From: Pseudoflavonifractor sp. An85 | GTDB lineage: Bacteria > Bacillota > Clostridia > Oscillospirales > Oscillospiraceae | DNA: 52,046 bases | Reading direction: 5' to 3' | NCBI RefSeq assembly: GCF_002161235.1 | Contig: NZ_NFHE01000019.1 | Span: 1-52,046, forward strand | Shown: one piece after another, positions 1 through 7,948 of the stretch | Position numbering within the stretch: the stretch's first letter is position 1 | How the letters are laid out: each line of letters opens with the position of its first letter | Made by a program: the position numbers and the translations under genes | Notes under the pieces: model-generated | What the model was told of the DNA's origin: nothing | What the model saw: the letters and a program-made list of their open reading frames with translations, nothing else | The model's database searches: none

Positions 1-219
1 GCCGCTCAACGTCCCAATGTGGATAGCACTTGCCCCAGAAGAACAGGGCCTGTCAAAGGTGGTGGCTGCCAGTCTGCACCTGATCCCGACGCTTTTGCCA
101 AAGAAGCACCACGGTTCTACACGGTGAGCATGAGCGGCAGCGGCGCAAGGAGAGAAGACAATCCTCCTTCCCTCAGCGTCGGTGGGGAATGTTCCAGCGC
201 CATGCAAGGAGACCTCAGG

Positions 220-315
220 GGGGTACCTAGGGGGGAACGCCCTAGGCGATTCTTTGGTGACTTTCTCATCGGGGAGAAAGTCACCCCAGCGGAGCGCCCC
301 CTTCTGGGGGTACCA
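220..315. repeat. Palindrome-rich intergenic element
   Basis: Bases 1-333 hold no gene I can support. Within them is a compact block of nested inverted repeats. CCTAGGG at 226-232 pairs with CCCTAGG at 240-246. A perfect 12-bp pair, GGTGACTTTCTC at 256-267 and GAGAAAGTCACC at 274-285, has a 6-nt loop. GGGGGTACC occurs both near 219-227 and near 306-314. This architecture suits an interspersed intergenic repeat or a structured RNA. I cannot tell which from a single copy. Confidence 0.35.
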
Positions 316-333
316 GGGACGAGGAAGTAAAAA

Positions 334-366
334 CAAGCCCGTTGCACGAAACATGCAACGGGCTTG
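334..366 (-). terminator. Terminator of the hydrogenase gene
   Basis: A perfect 13-bp stem (CAAGCCCGTTGCA / TGCAACGGGCTTG) with a 7-nt loop lies 19 bp past the hydrogenase stop codon. On the minus strand it is followed by TTTTTAC, a standard intrinsic terminator. Confidence 0.85.
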
Positions 367-385
367 TATCATGTAAAGGTGTGGA

Positions 386-1909
386 TTAGTCCACCAGCTT
401 GTCCAGCTCCTTGATGTGCTCGGTGCTGGTAGCGGTGGAGTGTCCGGCCTGCTTGGCGTAGATGCCAACGGTGGCCTGGGACTTCTTCACAGGCTGCATG
501 GTGCCGGCGCCAGCCACGCAGCCGCCGGGACAGGCCATGCCCTCCAGCAGGTAGCCGTTGTACTTACCGGCAGCGGCCAGGGTCAGCAGCTTGCGGCACT
601 CCTTCAGGCCGTCGGCGCTGGCGATCTTCACCTCACGGTCGGGGTAGCGCTCGGCGATGACGTTGGCCACAGCCTTGGCCACGCCGCCAGCCACAGCGAA
701 GTTGCGGCCGTCGGTGGAGGCGTCGTTGACGCCGTTGGGGTCCTCTTCCATGGACTCCAGATCCAGGTGCTTGGCGTCGAAGATGCCGGACATCTCCTCA
801 TAGGTGAGAACGAAGTCCACCTCGCTGCGCACGCTCTTGCGCATAGCCTCCAGCTTCTTGGCAGCGCAGGGACCGATGAAGACCACCTTGCCCTCAGGCT
901 GCTGCTCCTTGATCAGGCGGGCAGTGAGCACCATGGGGGTCAGAGCCATGGACACGCTCTCGGCGTGCTGGGGGAAGAGCTTCTTGGCCATGACGGACCA
1001 GGCGGGGCAGCAAGAAGTGGCCATAAAGGGCAGCTTCTCGGGCACCTCGTTGACAAAGTCCTCGGCCTCCTGCACCGCGCACAGGTCGGCGCCGATGGCC
1101 ACCTCGAACACGTCGGCAAAGCCCAGGGCCTTCATAGCGGCGCGCAGCTTGCCCGGAGTGACCTTGGGACCAAACTGGCCCACGAAGGCGGGAGCCACAG
1201 CGGCGTACACCCGCTCACCGGACTGGATGGCGCGGATGACCTGGAAGATCTGGGACTTATCGGCGATGGCGCCGAAGGGGCAGTTGACCAGACACATGCC
1301 GCAGGACACGCACTTGTCGTAGTCAATCTCAGCCTTGCCGTTGGCGTCGGTGTGGATGGCGTCCATGCCGCAGGCCTTGGCGCAGGGACGCTCCTGGACG
1401 ATGATGGCCTTGTACTCGCACACGTCGGCGCAGCGGCCGCACTTGATGCACTTGTCCTGGTCGATGACAGAGCGGCCGTTGAAGCGATCCAGGGTGATGG
1501 CGTTCTTGGGGCACACCTCCACGCAGGGGTGGGCCAGACAGCCCTGGCAGCCGTCGGTGACGTGCACCCGCTTCTCCGCGCAGCCGTTACAGGCAAACTT
1601 GATGATGTTGATCAGAGGGGGAGTGTAATAGGTCTCGTCCTTAGCGGCGGCCTCGATGTTGTCGGACAGGGGGGCGTGCTCGCCAGCGCCGCGGCAGGGC
1701 AGACCCATGGCCAGACGCAGACGCTCACCCACGATGGCGCGCTCCAAAAAGACGTCGTTGCGGTAGTTGCCCACTTCACCGGGAATGATCTTGTAGGGCA
1801 GTTCCTCAATGCGCTTCTCCACCGGCCACTCGGTGTGATAAGCCATGCGGGCCACCTCGCGGAAAATGCGGTGGCGAATCTCCTGAATACGGGTTTCTAC
1901 ACCTCTCAT
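386..1909 (-). CDS. Monomeric [FeFe] hydrogenase, group B type
   Basis: Cytoplasmic hydrogenase for reversible H2 production or uptake with ferredoxin-type electron carriers, 507 aa. The N-terminal half has several Cys clusters for [4Fe-4S] centres: about residues 107-133, CxxCxxCxxxC at 154-164, and CxxCxxCxxxCP at 200-211. The C-terminal H-cluster domain has TSCCPAW (298-304), GPCAAKK (346-352) and EGMACPGGC (456-464). These correspond to the three H-cluster loops; the GPC.AKK form of loop 2 and TSCCPAW form of loop 1 resemble group B enzymes rather than group A. I chose the ATG at 1909 because AAGGAGGA sits at the right distance upstream. An in-frame ATG at 1948 would add 13 residues that span this ribosome-binding site. 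The gene is monocistronic, with its own promoter and terminator. No partner subunits or maturases lie in the window. Confidence 0.93.
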   Translation of the reverse strand: MRGVETRIQEIRHRIFREVARMAYHTEWPVEKRIEELPYKIIPGEVGNYRNDVFLERAIVGERLRLAMGLPCRGAGEHAPLSDNIEAAAKDETYYTPPLINIIKFACNGCAEKRVHVTDGCQGCLAHPCVEVCPKNAITLDRFNGRSVIDQDKCIKCGRCADVCEYKAIIVQERPCAKACGMDAIHTDANGKAEIDYDKCVSCGMCLVNCPFGAIADKSQIFQVIRAIQSGERVYAAVAPAFVGQFGPKVTPGKLRAAMKALGFADVFEVAIGADLCAVQEAEDFVNEVPEKLPFMATSCCPAWSVMAKKLFPQHAESVSMALTPMVLTARLIKEQQPEGKVVFIGPCAAKKLEAMRKSVRSEVDFVLTYEEMSGIFDAKHLDLESMEEDPNGVNDASTDGRNFAVAGGVAKAVANVIAERYPDREVKIASADGLKECRKLLTLAAAGKYNGYLLEGMACPGGCVAGAGTMQPVKKSQATVGIYAKQAGHSTATSTEHIKELDKLVD

Positions 1910-1952
1910 TTGTACAGTTCCTCCTTGCTGTCGATGAGACATAGTCAATCAT

Positions 1953-1981
1953 AGAATACAACAAAAAACACCGGTTGTAAA
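1953..1981 (-). promoter_or_regulatory. Sigma-A promoter of the hydrogenase gene
   Basis: On the minus strand, TTTACA (-35) and TATTCT (-10) are separated by 17 bp, about 44 bp upstream of the chosen start codon. Confidence 0.6.
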
Positions 1982-2021
1982 TGTAAGAATGGAAAAATGG
2001 TGAAAAGTTTCACAAGGCTAA

Positions 2022-2049
2022 CGAGCGGGACCGTGGCGGTCCCGCTCGA
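2022..2049 (-). terminator. Hairpin after the Cys-rich gene
   Basis: CGAGCGGGACCG and CGGTCCCGCTCG form a 12-bp stem with a short loop, 15 bp past the stop codon of the Cys-rich gene. The T-tract on the minus strand is weak and interrupted. Confidence 0.6.
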
Positions 2050-2064
2050 GGAGAGAAATCTGAG

Positions 2065-2976
2065 TCAGCCCAGGAACTGAATCTGGTTGACGCAGACAAA
2101 GTAAATGCGGTTGTTGGTGGAGTTGGCCAGCACCAGCACGTTACCCACAGTGCCCAGCAGGGTGACGCCCTGGAGCACCAAGGGTCCGGCTACGATGGTG
2201 ACCTTGCGGCTGAGGTTGCTCTGGGACAGGGTGGAGAGCAGACCGGCGGCGCAGCAGCACTCGTCGTCGGAGCAGGCGCAGGAGCAGGCACAGGCCCCGC
2301 AGGGGGTGGAGCAGGGATTGGTGCAGGGGTTGAGGCACTGAGAGAGAATCTTCTGGATGGTCTGGAAGTTGTTGGCGGTGGCCTGGTCAGAGGTGATATC
2401 CCCGGAGGCGGGGGCGGTAGCAGTTTGCAGGGCCACAGCGGTGAGCTGGCACAGGGGAACCTGGGTGGCGGTGACGCCGGTGCTGGTCTCCGGAGGGGTG
2501 TTGACCAGGGCGGAGATCTCCAACAGGTCACAGTTGCAGGGGGAGAAGCGGCGGAAGGACCCGGACATGGTGTTCAGGTTATCCGCAGGGGTGGTGCCAG
2601 CGGGGGTGGTGTTGATGGTGGCCCCTGCCACGTAGGTATCGGTGACAAAGGCGGCCTGGTTGAAGTCCAGCAGGGTGGCCAGCTGGCTGTTGCACAGCAG
2701 CTGGAGCGCCGCCCGGAAGGACTGCTTGCAGCAGCAGCCCTCCTCCACATCCACCACTGGCGGACAGGGGGCGGCCACCGGCTGACAGCAGCAGATCATC
2801 TGGGTGGGCTGACAGGGGGTGGGGCAGGGATTGGCGCAGGGGTTGCAGGTGCAGGGTTTGTGGCAGCCACAGCCGGTTTGAGTGCTGGATGTGGCGGTGC
2901 CGGAACACTGCTGGGCGGCAAATTCCTCCGCCGTCAGGCTTCCCCAGCTCTGGGGATTCCAAGTGGTTTGATTCAT
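2065..2976 (-). CDS. Very cysteine-rich protein, possible spore coat or exosporium protein
   Basis: I do not recognise a named family. The 303-aa product has about 31 cysteines. They are grouped in an N-terminal block (CGCHKPCTC, NPCANPCPTPC, ICCC, GCCC within residues about 24-85) and a second block (NPCTNPCSTPCGAC, CSCAC, CCC around residues 222-250). Between them lies a Thr/Ala-rich stretch. The last 50 residues are a Cys-poor, valine/leucine-rich, probably beta-forming segment ending IQFLG. There is no signal peptide. Such composition is typical of cross-linked spore outer-layer or other structural proteins, so a coat role is a guess. The ATG at 2976 follows AAAGGAGCG; a start at 3030 would place that RBS inside the gene. 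It is transcribed alone, divergent from nrdD. Confidence 0.8.
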   Translation of the reverse strand: MNQTTWNPQSWGSLTAEEFAAQQCSGTATSSTQTGCGCHKPCTCNPCANPCPTPCQPTQMICCCQPVAAPCPPVVDVEEGCCCKQSFRAALQLLCNSQLATLLDFNQAAFVTDTYVAGATINTTPAGTTPADNLNTMSGSFRRFSPCNCDLLEISALVNTPPETSTGVTATQVPLCQLTAVALQTATAPASGDITSDQATANNFQTIQKILSQCLNPCTNPCSTPCGACACSCACSDDECCCAAGLLSTLSQSNLSRKVTIVAGPLVLQGVTLLGTVGNVLVLANSTNNRIYFVCVNQIQFLG

Positions 2977-3033
2977 GTCATTCGCTCCTTTCAGACGTGT
3001 GGTCTCCCAGGGGAAACCACCAGGGTGCACTCC

Positions 3034-3060
3034 ATTCTATGTGGACACAGGTTGTTGGGT
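3034..3060 (-). promoter_or_regulatory. Possible sigma-K-like promoter of the Cys-rich gene
   Basis: On the minus strand, ACC and CATAGAAT are 16 bp apart. This resembles the AC-N16-CATAnnnTA pattern of mother-cell sigma-K promoters. The match is short and could be chance, but it would fit a spore coat gene. Confidence 0.25.
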
Positions 3061-3094
3061 CCCAGAAAAAGGAATATCAGGAAAAATTCTAACT

Positions 3095-3110
3095 ACACAA
3101 TATTTCGGAA
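3095..3110. promoter_or_regulatory. NrdR-box-like sequence upstream of nrdD
   Basis: ACACAATATTTCGGAA matches 12 of 16 positions of the NrdR box as I remember it (ACACwATATwTwGTGT). It lies 15 bp upstream of the nrdD -35 element. NrdR boxes normally come in pairs and I could not find a convincing second copy. Confidence 0.2.
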
Positions 3111-3125
3111 AAACAAAAGCTGCTC

Positions 3126-3154
3126 TTTACAACAGCCACAAGATATGGTATGCT
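3126..3154 (+). promoter_or_regulatory. Sigma-A promoter of nrdDG
   Basis: TTTACA, a 17-bp spacer and TATGCT. Transcription would start near 3161, leaving a leader of about 150 nt before nrdD. The leader contains two CCGGGGA repeats and several pairable segments (CACC...GGTG, GGAAA...TTTCC), but I recognise no known riboswitch in it. Confidence 0.6.
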
Positions 3155-3311
3155 GTCTAAGCGTCACGGCACCGGGGAAAATCCCAGAGTTTCCGGGGAA
3201 GGTGGCGCTGAATTCCATAGCATGCGATGACGACGGTGTGTTGTTCTACAGGGAATGACCGCCGCTTTGTCCCGCTTAGGATAGAAAATTACGGGAGAAA
3301 GGGCGTTACAT

Positions 3312-5435
3312 ATGAAAGTAATCAAGCGAGACGGGTCCACCGTGGATTTCGACCGTGCGAAAATTGTACTGGCCATTCAGAAGGCCAATTTAGCGGTGGA
3401 AGAGCCCTACCGCCTGGACGATGCCTCCATTGAGGCCATCGCCGACTCCGTAGCCAGCAAGGGGCGTAAGCGTCTGCTGGTGGAGGACATACAAGATATG
3501 GTGGAGAAGCGCCTGATGGAGGCGGAGAAGTATGAGCTGGCCAAGGCCTACATCATTTACCGCTACACCCGCGCTCTGGTGCGCAAGGCCAACACCACCG
3601 ACGAGTCCATCCTGGCTCTGATCCGCAACGACAACAAGGATCTGGCTGAGGAGAACTCCAACAAGAACACTGCCATTGCCTCCACCCAGCGCGACTACAT
3701 CGCCGGTGAGGTGAGCCGGGATTTGACCAGACGTCTGCTGCTGCCGGAGAAGATCTCCAAGGCCCATGACGATGGCGTCCTCCACTTCCACGATGCCGAC
3801 TATTTTGTGCAGCACATCTTCAACTGCTGCCTGGTGAACATCGGGGATATGCTGGACAACGGCACCATGATTAACGGCAAGCTTATCGAGTCCCCCAAGA
3901 GTTTCCAGGTGGCTTGCACCATTGTCACCCAGATCATCGCCTGCGTGGCCTCCAACCAGTATGGCGGCCAGTCCGTGGAGATGAGCCACCTGGGCAAGTA
4001 TCTGCGCCTGACCTATGAGAAGTACCTGCGCCGTACCCGGGAGGCCGCCCCTGAGCTGGACGACGAGACCGTGGAGAAGATCGCCAAGGCCCGTACCAAG
4101 GACGAGCTGAAGAGCGGCGTGCAGACCATCCAGTACCAGATTAACACCCTCATGACCACCAATGGTCAGTCCCCCTTTGTCACCCTCTTCCTGGTGCTGC
4201 GGGAGGGCGACCCCTACATGGAGGAGAACGCCGCCATCATCGAGGAGATTCTCTCCCAGCGTCTGGAGGGCATCAAGAACGAGAAGGGCGTGTACATCAC
4301 TCCCGCCTTCCCCAAGCTGGTGTACGTGCTGGACGAGTGCAACTGCCTCAAGGGCGGCAAGTACGACTACCTCACCCGCCTGGCGGTGAAGTGCTCTGCC
4401 AAGCGCATGTACCCTGACTACATCTCCGCCAAGAAGATGAAGGAAAACTACGAGGGCAACGTGTTCTCCCCCATGGGCTGCCGCTCCTTCCTCTCCCCCT
4501 GGAAGGACGAGGAGGGCAACTACAAGTTCGAGGGCCGCTTCAACCAGGGCGTGGTGTCCATCAACCTGCCCCAGGTGGGTATCGTCTCTGGTGGCGACGA
4601 GGACAAGTTCTGGAAGGAGCTGGACGAGCGTCTGGAGCTGTGCTTTGAGGCCCTCATGTGCCGCCACAATGCCCTGAAGGGGGTCCACTCCGACGTGTCC
4701 CCCATCCACTGGCAGTACGGCGCCATTGCCCGTCTGGAGAAGGGCGAGACCATCGACAAGCTGCTGGAGGGCGGTTACTCCACCCTGTCCCTGGGCTACA
4801 TCGGCCTGTACGAGCTGACGAAGCTGGTGAAGGGCTGCTCCCACACCACTCCCGAGGGCGAGGAGTTTGCCCTGCGGGTGATGCGCCACCTGCGGGAGAC
4901 CACCGACCGGTGGAAGAAGGAGACCGGCCTGGGCTTTGCCCTGTACGGCACTCCCGCCGAGAGCCTGTGCTACCGCTTTGCACGCATCGACCAGGAGAAG
5001 TATGGCACCATTCCAGACGTCACCGACAAGGGCTACTACACCAACTCCTACCATGTGGACGTGAGGGAGCATGTGGATGCCTTCTCCAAGTTCGCTTTTG
5101 AGAGCCAGTTCCAGAAGATCTCCTCCGGCGGCGCCATCTCCTATGTGGAGGTGCCCAACATGCGCCACAACCTGGAGGCTCTGGAGGATGTGGTGCGTTA
5201 CATCTATGACAACATCCAGTACGCCGAATTCAACACCAAGAGCGACTACTGCCAGGTGTGCGGCTACGACGGAGAGATTCAGATCAACGACGAAGGCCAG
5301 TGGGAGTGCCCCAGCTGCGGCAACAAGGACCACAACAAGATGAACGTCACCCGCCGTACCTGCGGCTACCTGGGTGAGAACTTCTGGAATGTGGGTAAGA
5401 CCAAGGAGATCAAGTCCCGGGTGCTCCACCTGTAA
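3312..5435 (+). CDS. nrdD: Anaerobic ribonucleoside-triphosphate reductase (class III)
   Basis: Reduces ribonucleoside triphosphates to deoxy forms under anaerobic conditions, using a glycyl radical installed by NrdG. The 707-aa product has the N-terminal ATP-cone (residues about 1-95) that senses dATP/ATP. A large reductase barrel follows. Near the C terminus is a zinc site of two Cys pairs (CQVC and CPSC), and then RTCGYLG at 682-688, in which Gly685 is the expected radical site. The length is normal for the family. nrdG follows after 15 bp, so the two are cotranscribed and work as a pair. Confidence 0.97.
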   Translation: MKVIKRDGSTVDFDRAKIVLAIQKANLAVEEPYRLDDASIEAIADSVASKGRKRLLVEDIQDMVEKRLMEAEKYELAKAYIIYRYTRALVRKANTTDESILALIRNDNKDLAEENSNKNTAIASTQRDYIAGEVSRDLTRRLLLPEKISKAHDDGVLHFHDADYFVQHIFNCCLVNIGDMLDNGTMINGKLIESPKSFQVACTIVTQIIACVASNQYGGQSVEMSHLGKYLRLTYEKYLRRTREAAPELDDETVEKIAKARTKDELKSGVQTIQYQINTLMTTNGQSPFVTLFLVLREGDPYMEENAAIIEEILSQRLEGIKNEKGVYITPAFPKLVYVLDECNCLKGGKYDYLTRLAVKCSAKRMYPDYISAKKMKENYEGNVFSPMGCRSFLSPWKDEEGNYKFEGRFNQGVVSINLPQVGIVSGGDEDKFWKELDERLELCFEALMCRHNALKGVHSDVSPIHWQYGAIARLEKGETIDKLLEGGYSTLSLGYIGLYELTKLVKGCSHTTPEGEEFALRVMRHLRETTDRWKKETGLGFALYGTPAESLCYRFARIDQEKYGTIPDVTDKGYYTNSYHVDVREHVDAFSKFAFESQFQKISSGGAISYVEVPNMRHNLEALEDVVRYIYDNIQYAEFNTKSDYCQVCGYDGEIQINDEGQWECPSCGNKDHNKMNVTRRTCGYLGENFWNVGKTKEIKSRVLHL

Positions 5436-5450
5436 GAGAGAAGGATTTGT

Positions 5451-5999
5451 ATGAATTACGCCACCATCAAATGGGCGGACGTGGCCAACGGCCCCGGGGT
5501 TCGGGTGTCTCTGTTCGTCTCCGGCTGCACCCACCACTGCCCCGGCTGCTTCAATGAAGAGGCGTGGGACTTCTGCTACGGCGAGCCCTTCACCCCTGAG
5601 GTGGAGGATAAGATCCTGGAAGCCCTGGCACCCTCTTATATGAAGGGGCTGTCTCTACTGGGGGGTGAGCCCTTCGAGCCGTCCAATCAGGAAGTGCTGC
5701 TGCCCTTCCTGCGGCGGGTGAAGGAGCGTTACCCGGACAAGGAGATCTGGTGCTACTCTGGCTATACCCTGGATGGGGAGCTGTGGCAAGAAAGCCGCGC
5801 CCGGTGTGAGCACACCGACGAGATGCTCTCCCTCATCGACGTGTTGGTGGATGGCCGCTTTGTGGAGGCGTTGAAAGATTTGAGCCTGCGCTTTCGTGGT
5901 TCTGCCAACCAGCGCATCATTGACGTGCCCTCCAGTCTGAAAGCCCAGCAAGTGGTGGAGTGGAAGGGCGAGCACACCATCCAGCCCATACAAAAGTGA
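5451..5999 (+). CDS. nrdG: Anaerobic ribonucleotide reductase activating protein (radical SAM)
   Basis: Radical-SAM activase that cleaves S-adenosylmethionine to put the glycyl radical on NrdD. The 182-aa product has the CxxxCxxC motif (Cys26, Cys30, Cys33 in SGCTHHCPGC) for the [4Fe-4S] cluster, and a downstream LLGGEPF segment typical of the SAM-binding GGE motif. AGAAGGA precedes the ATG at 5451. Short, full-length member of the family, in an operon with nrdD. Confidence 0.96.
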   Translation: MNYATIKWADVANGPGVRVSLFVSGCTHHCPGCFNEEAWDFCYGEPFTPEVEDKILEALAPSYMKGLSLLGGEPFEPSNQEVLLPFLRRVKERYPDKEIWCYSGYTLDGELWQESRARCEHTDEMLSLIDVLVDGRFVEALKDLSLRFRGSANQRIIDVPSSLKAQQVVEWKGEHTIQPIQK

Positions 6000-6001
6000 A
6001 A

Positions 6002-6032
6002 TTTACCCCGGCAGCTCCGCTGCCGGGGTAAA
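6002..6032 (+). terminator. Hairpin between nrdG and dut
   Basis: A 14-bp perfect stem (arms 6002-6015 and 6019-6032, TTTACCCCGGCAGC/GCTGCCGGGGTAAA) with a 3-nt loop follows the nrdG stop. There is no T-run directly after it on the plus strand, so it may be an RNA-stabilising or weak termination hairpin rather than a strong terminator. Confidence 0.55.
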
Positions 6033-6065
6033 AACAATAGTTTTTATATACGGAGGAATCCACCT

Positions 6066-6509
6066 ATGACACAATCCGTTGCAGTGAAACTCTTAGACCC
6101 CCGGGCCAAGATGCCCACCTATGGTAGTGTGGACGCGGCAGGTGCCGACCTGTACGCCGTCACTGACGGCCCGGTCACCGTGGCCCCCGGCGAGACGGTG
6201 CTCATCCACACCGGGCTGGCTCTGGCCATTCCCCAGGGCTTTGTGGGTCTGGTGTACGCCCGCTCGGGGCTTGCCACCAAGCAGGGGCTGGCACCTGCCA
6301 ACAAGGTGGGAGTGATTGACGCCGATTATCGGGGCGAGCTGATGGTGGCCCTGCACAACCACAGTGGAGAAACCCGCACCGTGGAGCAGGGGGACCGCAT
6401 TGCCCAACTGGTCATTGCCCCCTATCTCACCGCCCAGTTCACCCAGCAGGAGGAGCTGGACGACACCGCCCGAGGAGAGGGTGGTTTCGGTTCCACCGGA
6501 AGTAAATAA
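6066..6509 (+). CDS. dut: dUTP diphosphatase (dUTPase)
   Basis: Hydrolyses dUTP to dUMP and pyrophosphate, keeping uracil out of DNA and feeding dTMP synthesis. This fits its place right after the ribonucleotide reductase genes. The 147-aa product has the five motifs of trimeric dUTPases: DAAGADLYA near residues 23-31, ARSGLA, the NKVGVIDADYRGE motif, the GDRIAQLVI motif, and the glycine-rich C-terminal RGEGGFGSTG that closes over the active site. CGGAGGA lies upstream of the ATG. Confidence 0.96.
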   Translation: MTQSVAVKLLDPRAKMPTYGSVDAAGADLYAVTDGPVTVAPGETVLIHTGLALAIPQGFVGLVYARSGLATKQGLAPANKVGVIDADYRGELMVALHNHSGETRTVEQGDRIAQLVIAPYLTAQFTQQEELDDTARGEGGFGSTGSK

Positions 6510-6515
6510 AAAAGA

Positions 6516-6544
6516 TTGCCGCCCGGTACAGAGCCGGGCGGCAA
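6516..6544. terminator. Bidirectional terminator between dut and the permease gene
   Basis: TTGCCGCCCGG pairs with CCGGGCGGCAA. The stem is flanked by A-runs on the left (Ts on the minus strand) and by AAAATTTT on the right. It serves the convergent dut and NCS2 permease genes. Confidence 0.85.
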
Positions 6545-6549
6545 AAATT

Positions 6550-7872
6550 TTACTTTTGGGCATCTTCTTCCTTGGGAATGATGAGGTTGAGGACGATGGC
6601 CATAATGGTGGCCACCACCACAGAGGAGGAGCCGAACACGGTGTTCACCCAGCCGGGGAAGCCCGCGCCGGACAGGCAGCCGGACACCTGGGTGATACCC
6701 ACGCCCATGGCCACGGACAGGCCCATGACGGCGCTCTTCCGGGGGGTAAAGCCGCCCTGGGTAATCATACGGATGCCGGTCATGGTGATGGCGGCAAACA
6801 CGGAGATGGTGGCGCCGCCGATGACGCTCTGGGGAATGGTGGTCAGCAGAGAGGCAAACTTGGGCATCAGGCCCGCCACCAGCAGGATGCCGGAGGCCAG
6901 GGCGAACACGGAGCGGTTGATGACCCGGTTGACGGTGACGATGCCCACGTTCTGGCTGTAAGTGGCGGTGGGCAGGCCGCCGAAGAAGGCGCCCAGGACG
7001 CTCATGACGCCCTGACCGATGATGCCGCCGGACAGCTCTTTGTCGGTGGGCATGCGGTCCAGACCACCCATGGTGGTGGAGCTGAGGTCACCGATGGTCT
7101 GCACGGCGTTGACCACATACACAATGCTCAGAGACACAGCGGCGGAGGGGACAAACTTGATCTCAAAGGGCATGAACTGGGGCAGGGCGAACCACTGGGC
7201 AGAGCCGATGGAGGAGAAGTCCACCAGTTCCAGGGGGATGGAAATGACGTAGCCCACGATCATGCCGATGAGGATGGCACCCAGCTTGGTGATGCCGTGG
7301 GTGAAGTTGGTCAGGGCAATGACCACCACCAGGGTGATCAGGGCCACCAGCCAGCTCTTGGGGGTGCCGAACTCAGGGGTGCCCGCCCCACCAGCCATGT
7401 ACTTCACAGCGGTGGGGTAGAGGGACAGGCCGATGGTGAAGATGACGGTGCCGGTGACCAGAGGCGGGAAGAGGGGGCGAATCCACTTGACGAAGATGCC
7501 GAAGACGATGGCCACACAGCCACCGATGATCTCTGCGCCCAGGATGGTGGCAATGCCGAACTCAGCTCCAATGGCCTGGAGGGTGGGAATGTAGGCAAAG
7601 CTGATGCCCATGATGACAGGCAGTCCAGCTCCAACCCGCCCAAAGATGGGGAACAGCTGGAGGAGGGTAGCCAGGGCAGTGAGGATGAGGGAGACCTGAA
7701 TCATCAGGGTCTTCTGCTCCTCGCTGAGGCTACAAGTGTTGGAGATGAGAATGGCGGGGGTGATGATGCCCACAACGGCAGCCACCACGTGCTGGAGTCC
7801 CAGGGGAATGAGCTGGCCCGTAGGTGGGACACCCTTCCACTGAAACACCACGTCGGAATTGTTTTGTTTCAT
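6550..7872 (-). CDS. NCS2-family nucleobase (xanthine/uracil) permease
   Basis: Polytopic inner-membrane symporter for purines or uracil, 440 aa with about 12-14 hydrophobic segments. Family signatures visible are LGLQHV near the N terminus, the QTIGDLSSTTMGGLDR region in the middle, and NVGIVTVNRVINR after it. The NVGxVxxxxVxxR form, and a Q in place of the Glu common in that motif region, look closer to xanthine/urate permeases than to UraA. Substrate assignment is an inference. The ATG at 7872 (MKQNNSD) follows AGAAGGAG. A longer frame open to 7995 would run into ychF and is not supported. Confidence 0.88.
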   Translation of the reverse strand: MKQNNSDVVFQWKGVPPTGQLIPLGLQHVVAAVVGIITPAILISNTCSLSEEQKTLMIQVSLILTALATLLQLFPIFGRVGAGLPVIMGISFAYIPTLQAIGAEFGIATILGAEIIGGCVAIVFGIFVKWIRPLFPPLVTGTVIFTIGLSLYPTAVKYMAGGAGTPEFGTPKSWLVALITLVVVIALTNFTHGITKLGAILIGMIVGYVISIPLELVDFSSIGSAQWFALPQFMPFEIKFVPSAAVSLSIVYVVNAVQTIGDLSSTTMGGLDRMPTDKELSGGIIGQGVMSVLGAFFGGLPTATYSQNVGIVTVNRVINRSVFALASGILLVAGLMPKFASLLTTIPQSVIGGATISVFAAITMTGIRMITQGGFTPRKSAVMGLSVAMGVGITQVSGCLSGAGFPGWVNTVFGSSSVVVATIMAIVLNLIIPKEEDAQK

Positions 7873-7916
7873 CTGCTTGACTCCTTCTCTTTTGTCTTTC
7901 TCATGAAAACAGCAGG

Positions 7917-7937
7917 AGGGAACACAGGGTGTTCCCT
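7917..7937 (-). terminator. Hairpin between ychF and the permease gene
   Basis: AGGGAACA and TGTTCCCT form an 8-bp stem just downstream of ychF on the minus strand. It is followed a few bases later by GTTTTC. It may partly terminate ychF transcription ahead of the permease gene. Confidence 0.4.
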
Positions 7938-7948
7938 CGCTGCGGTGT

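Noticed and set aside
19-330. 103-codon frame at the left edge
   Set aside because: Runs through the palindrome block, has no RBS and reads as low-complexity Arg/Gly/Pro sequence.
416-1954. 512-codon plus-strand frame opposite the hydrogenase
   Set aside because: Shadow frame; repetitive composition and no family features, while the minus strand has complete hydrogenase motifs.
3155-3311. Cobalamin or other known riboswitch before nrdD
   Set aside because: The CCGGGGAAAATCCC-like segment superficially recalls B12 elements, but the conserved B12-box and core are missing.
3390-5537. 715-codon open frame on the minus strand across nrdD
   Set aside because: Antisense shadow of nrdD caused by GC-rich codon bias; low-complexity V/L/H/G composition and no start context.
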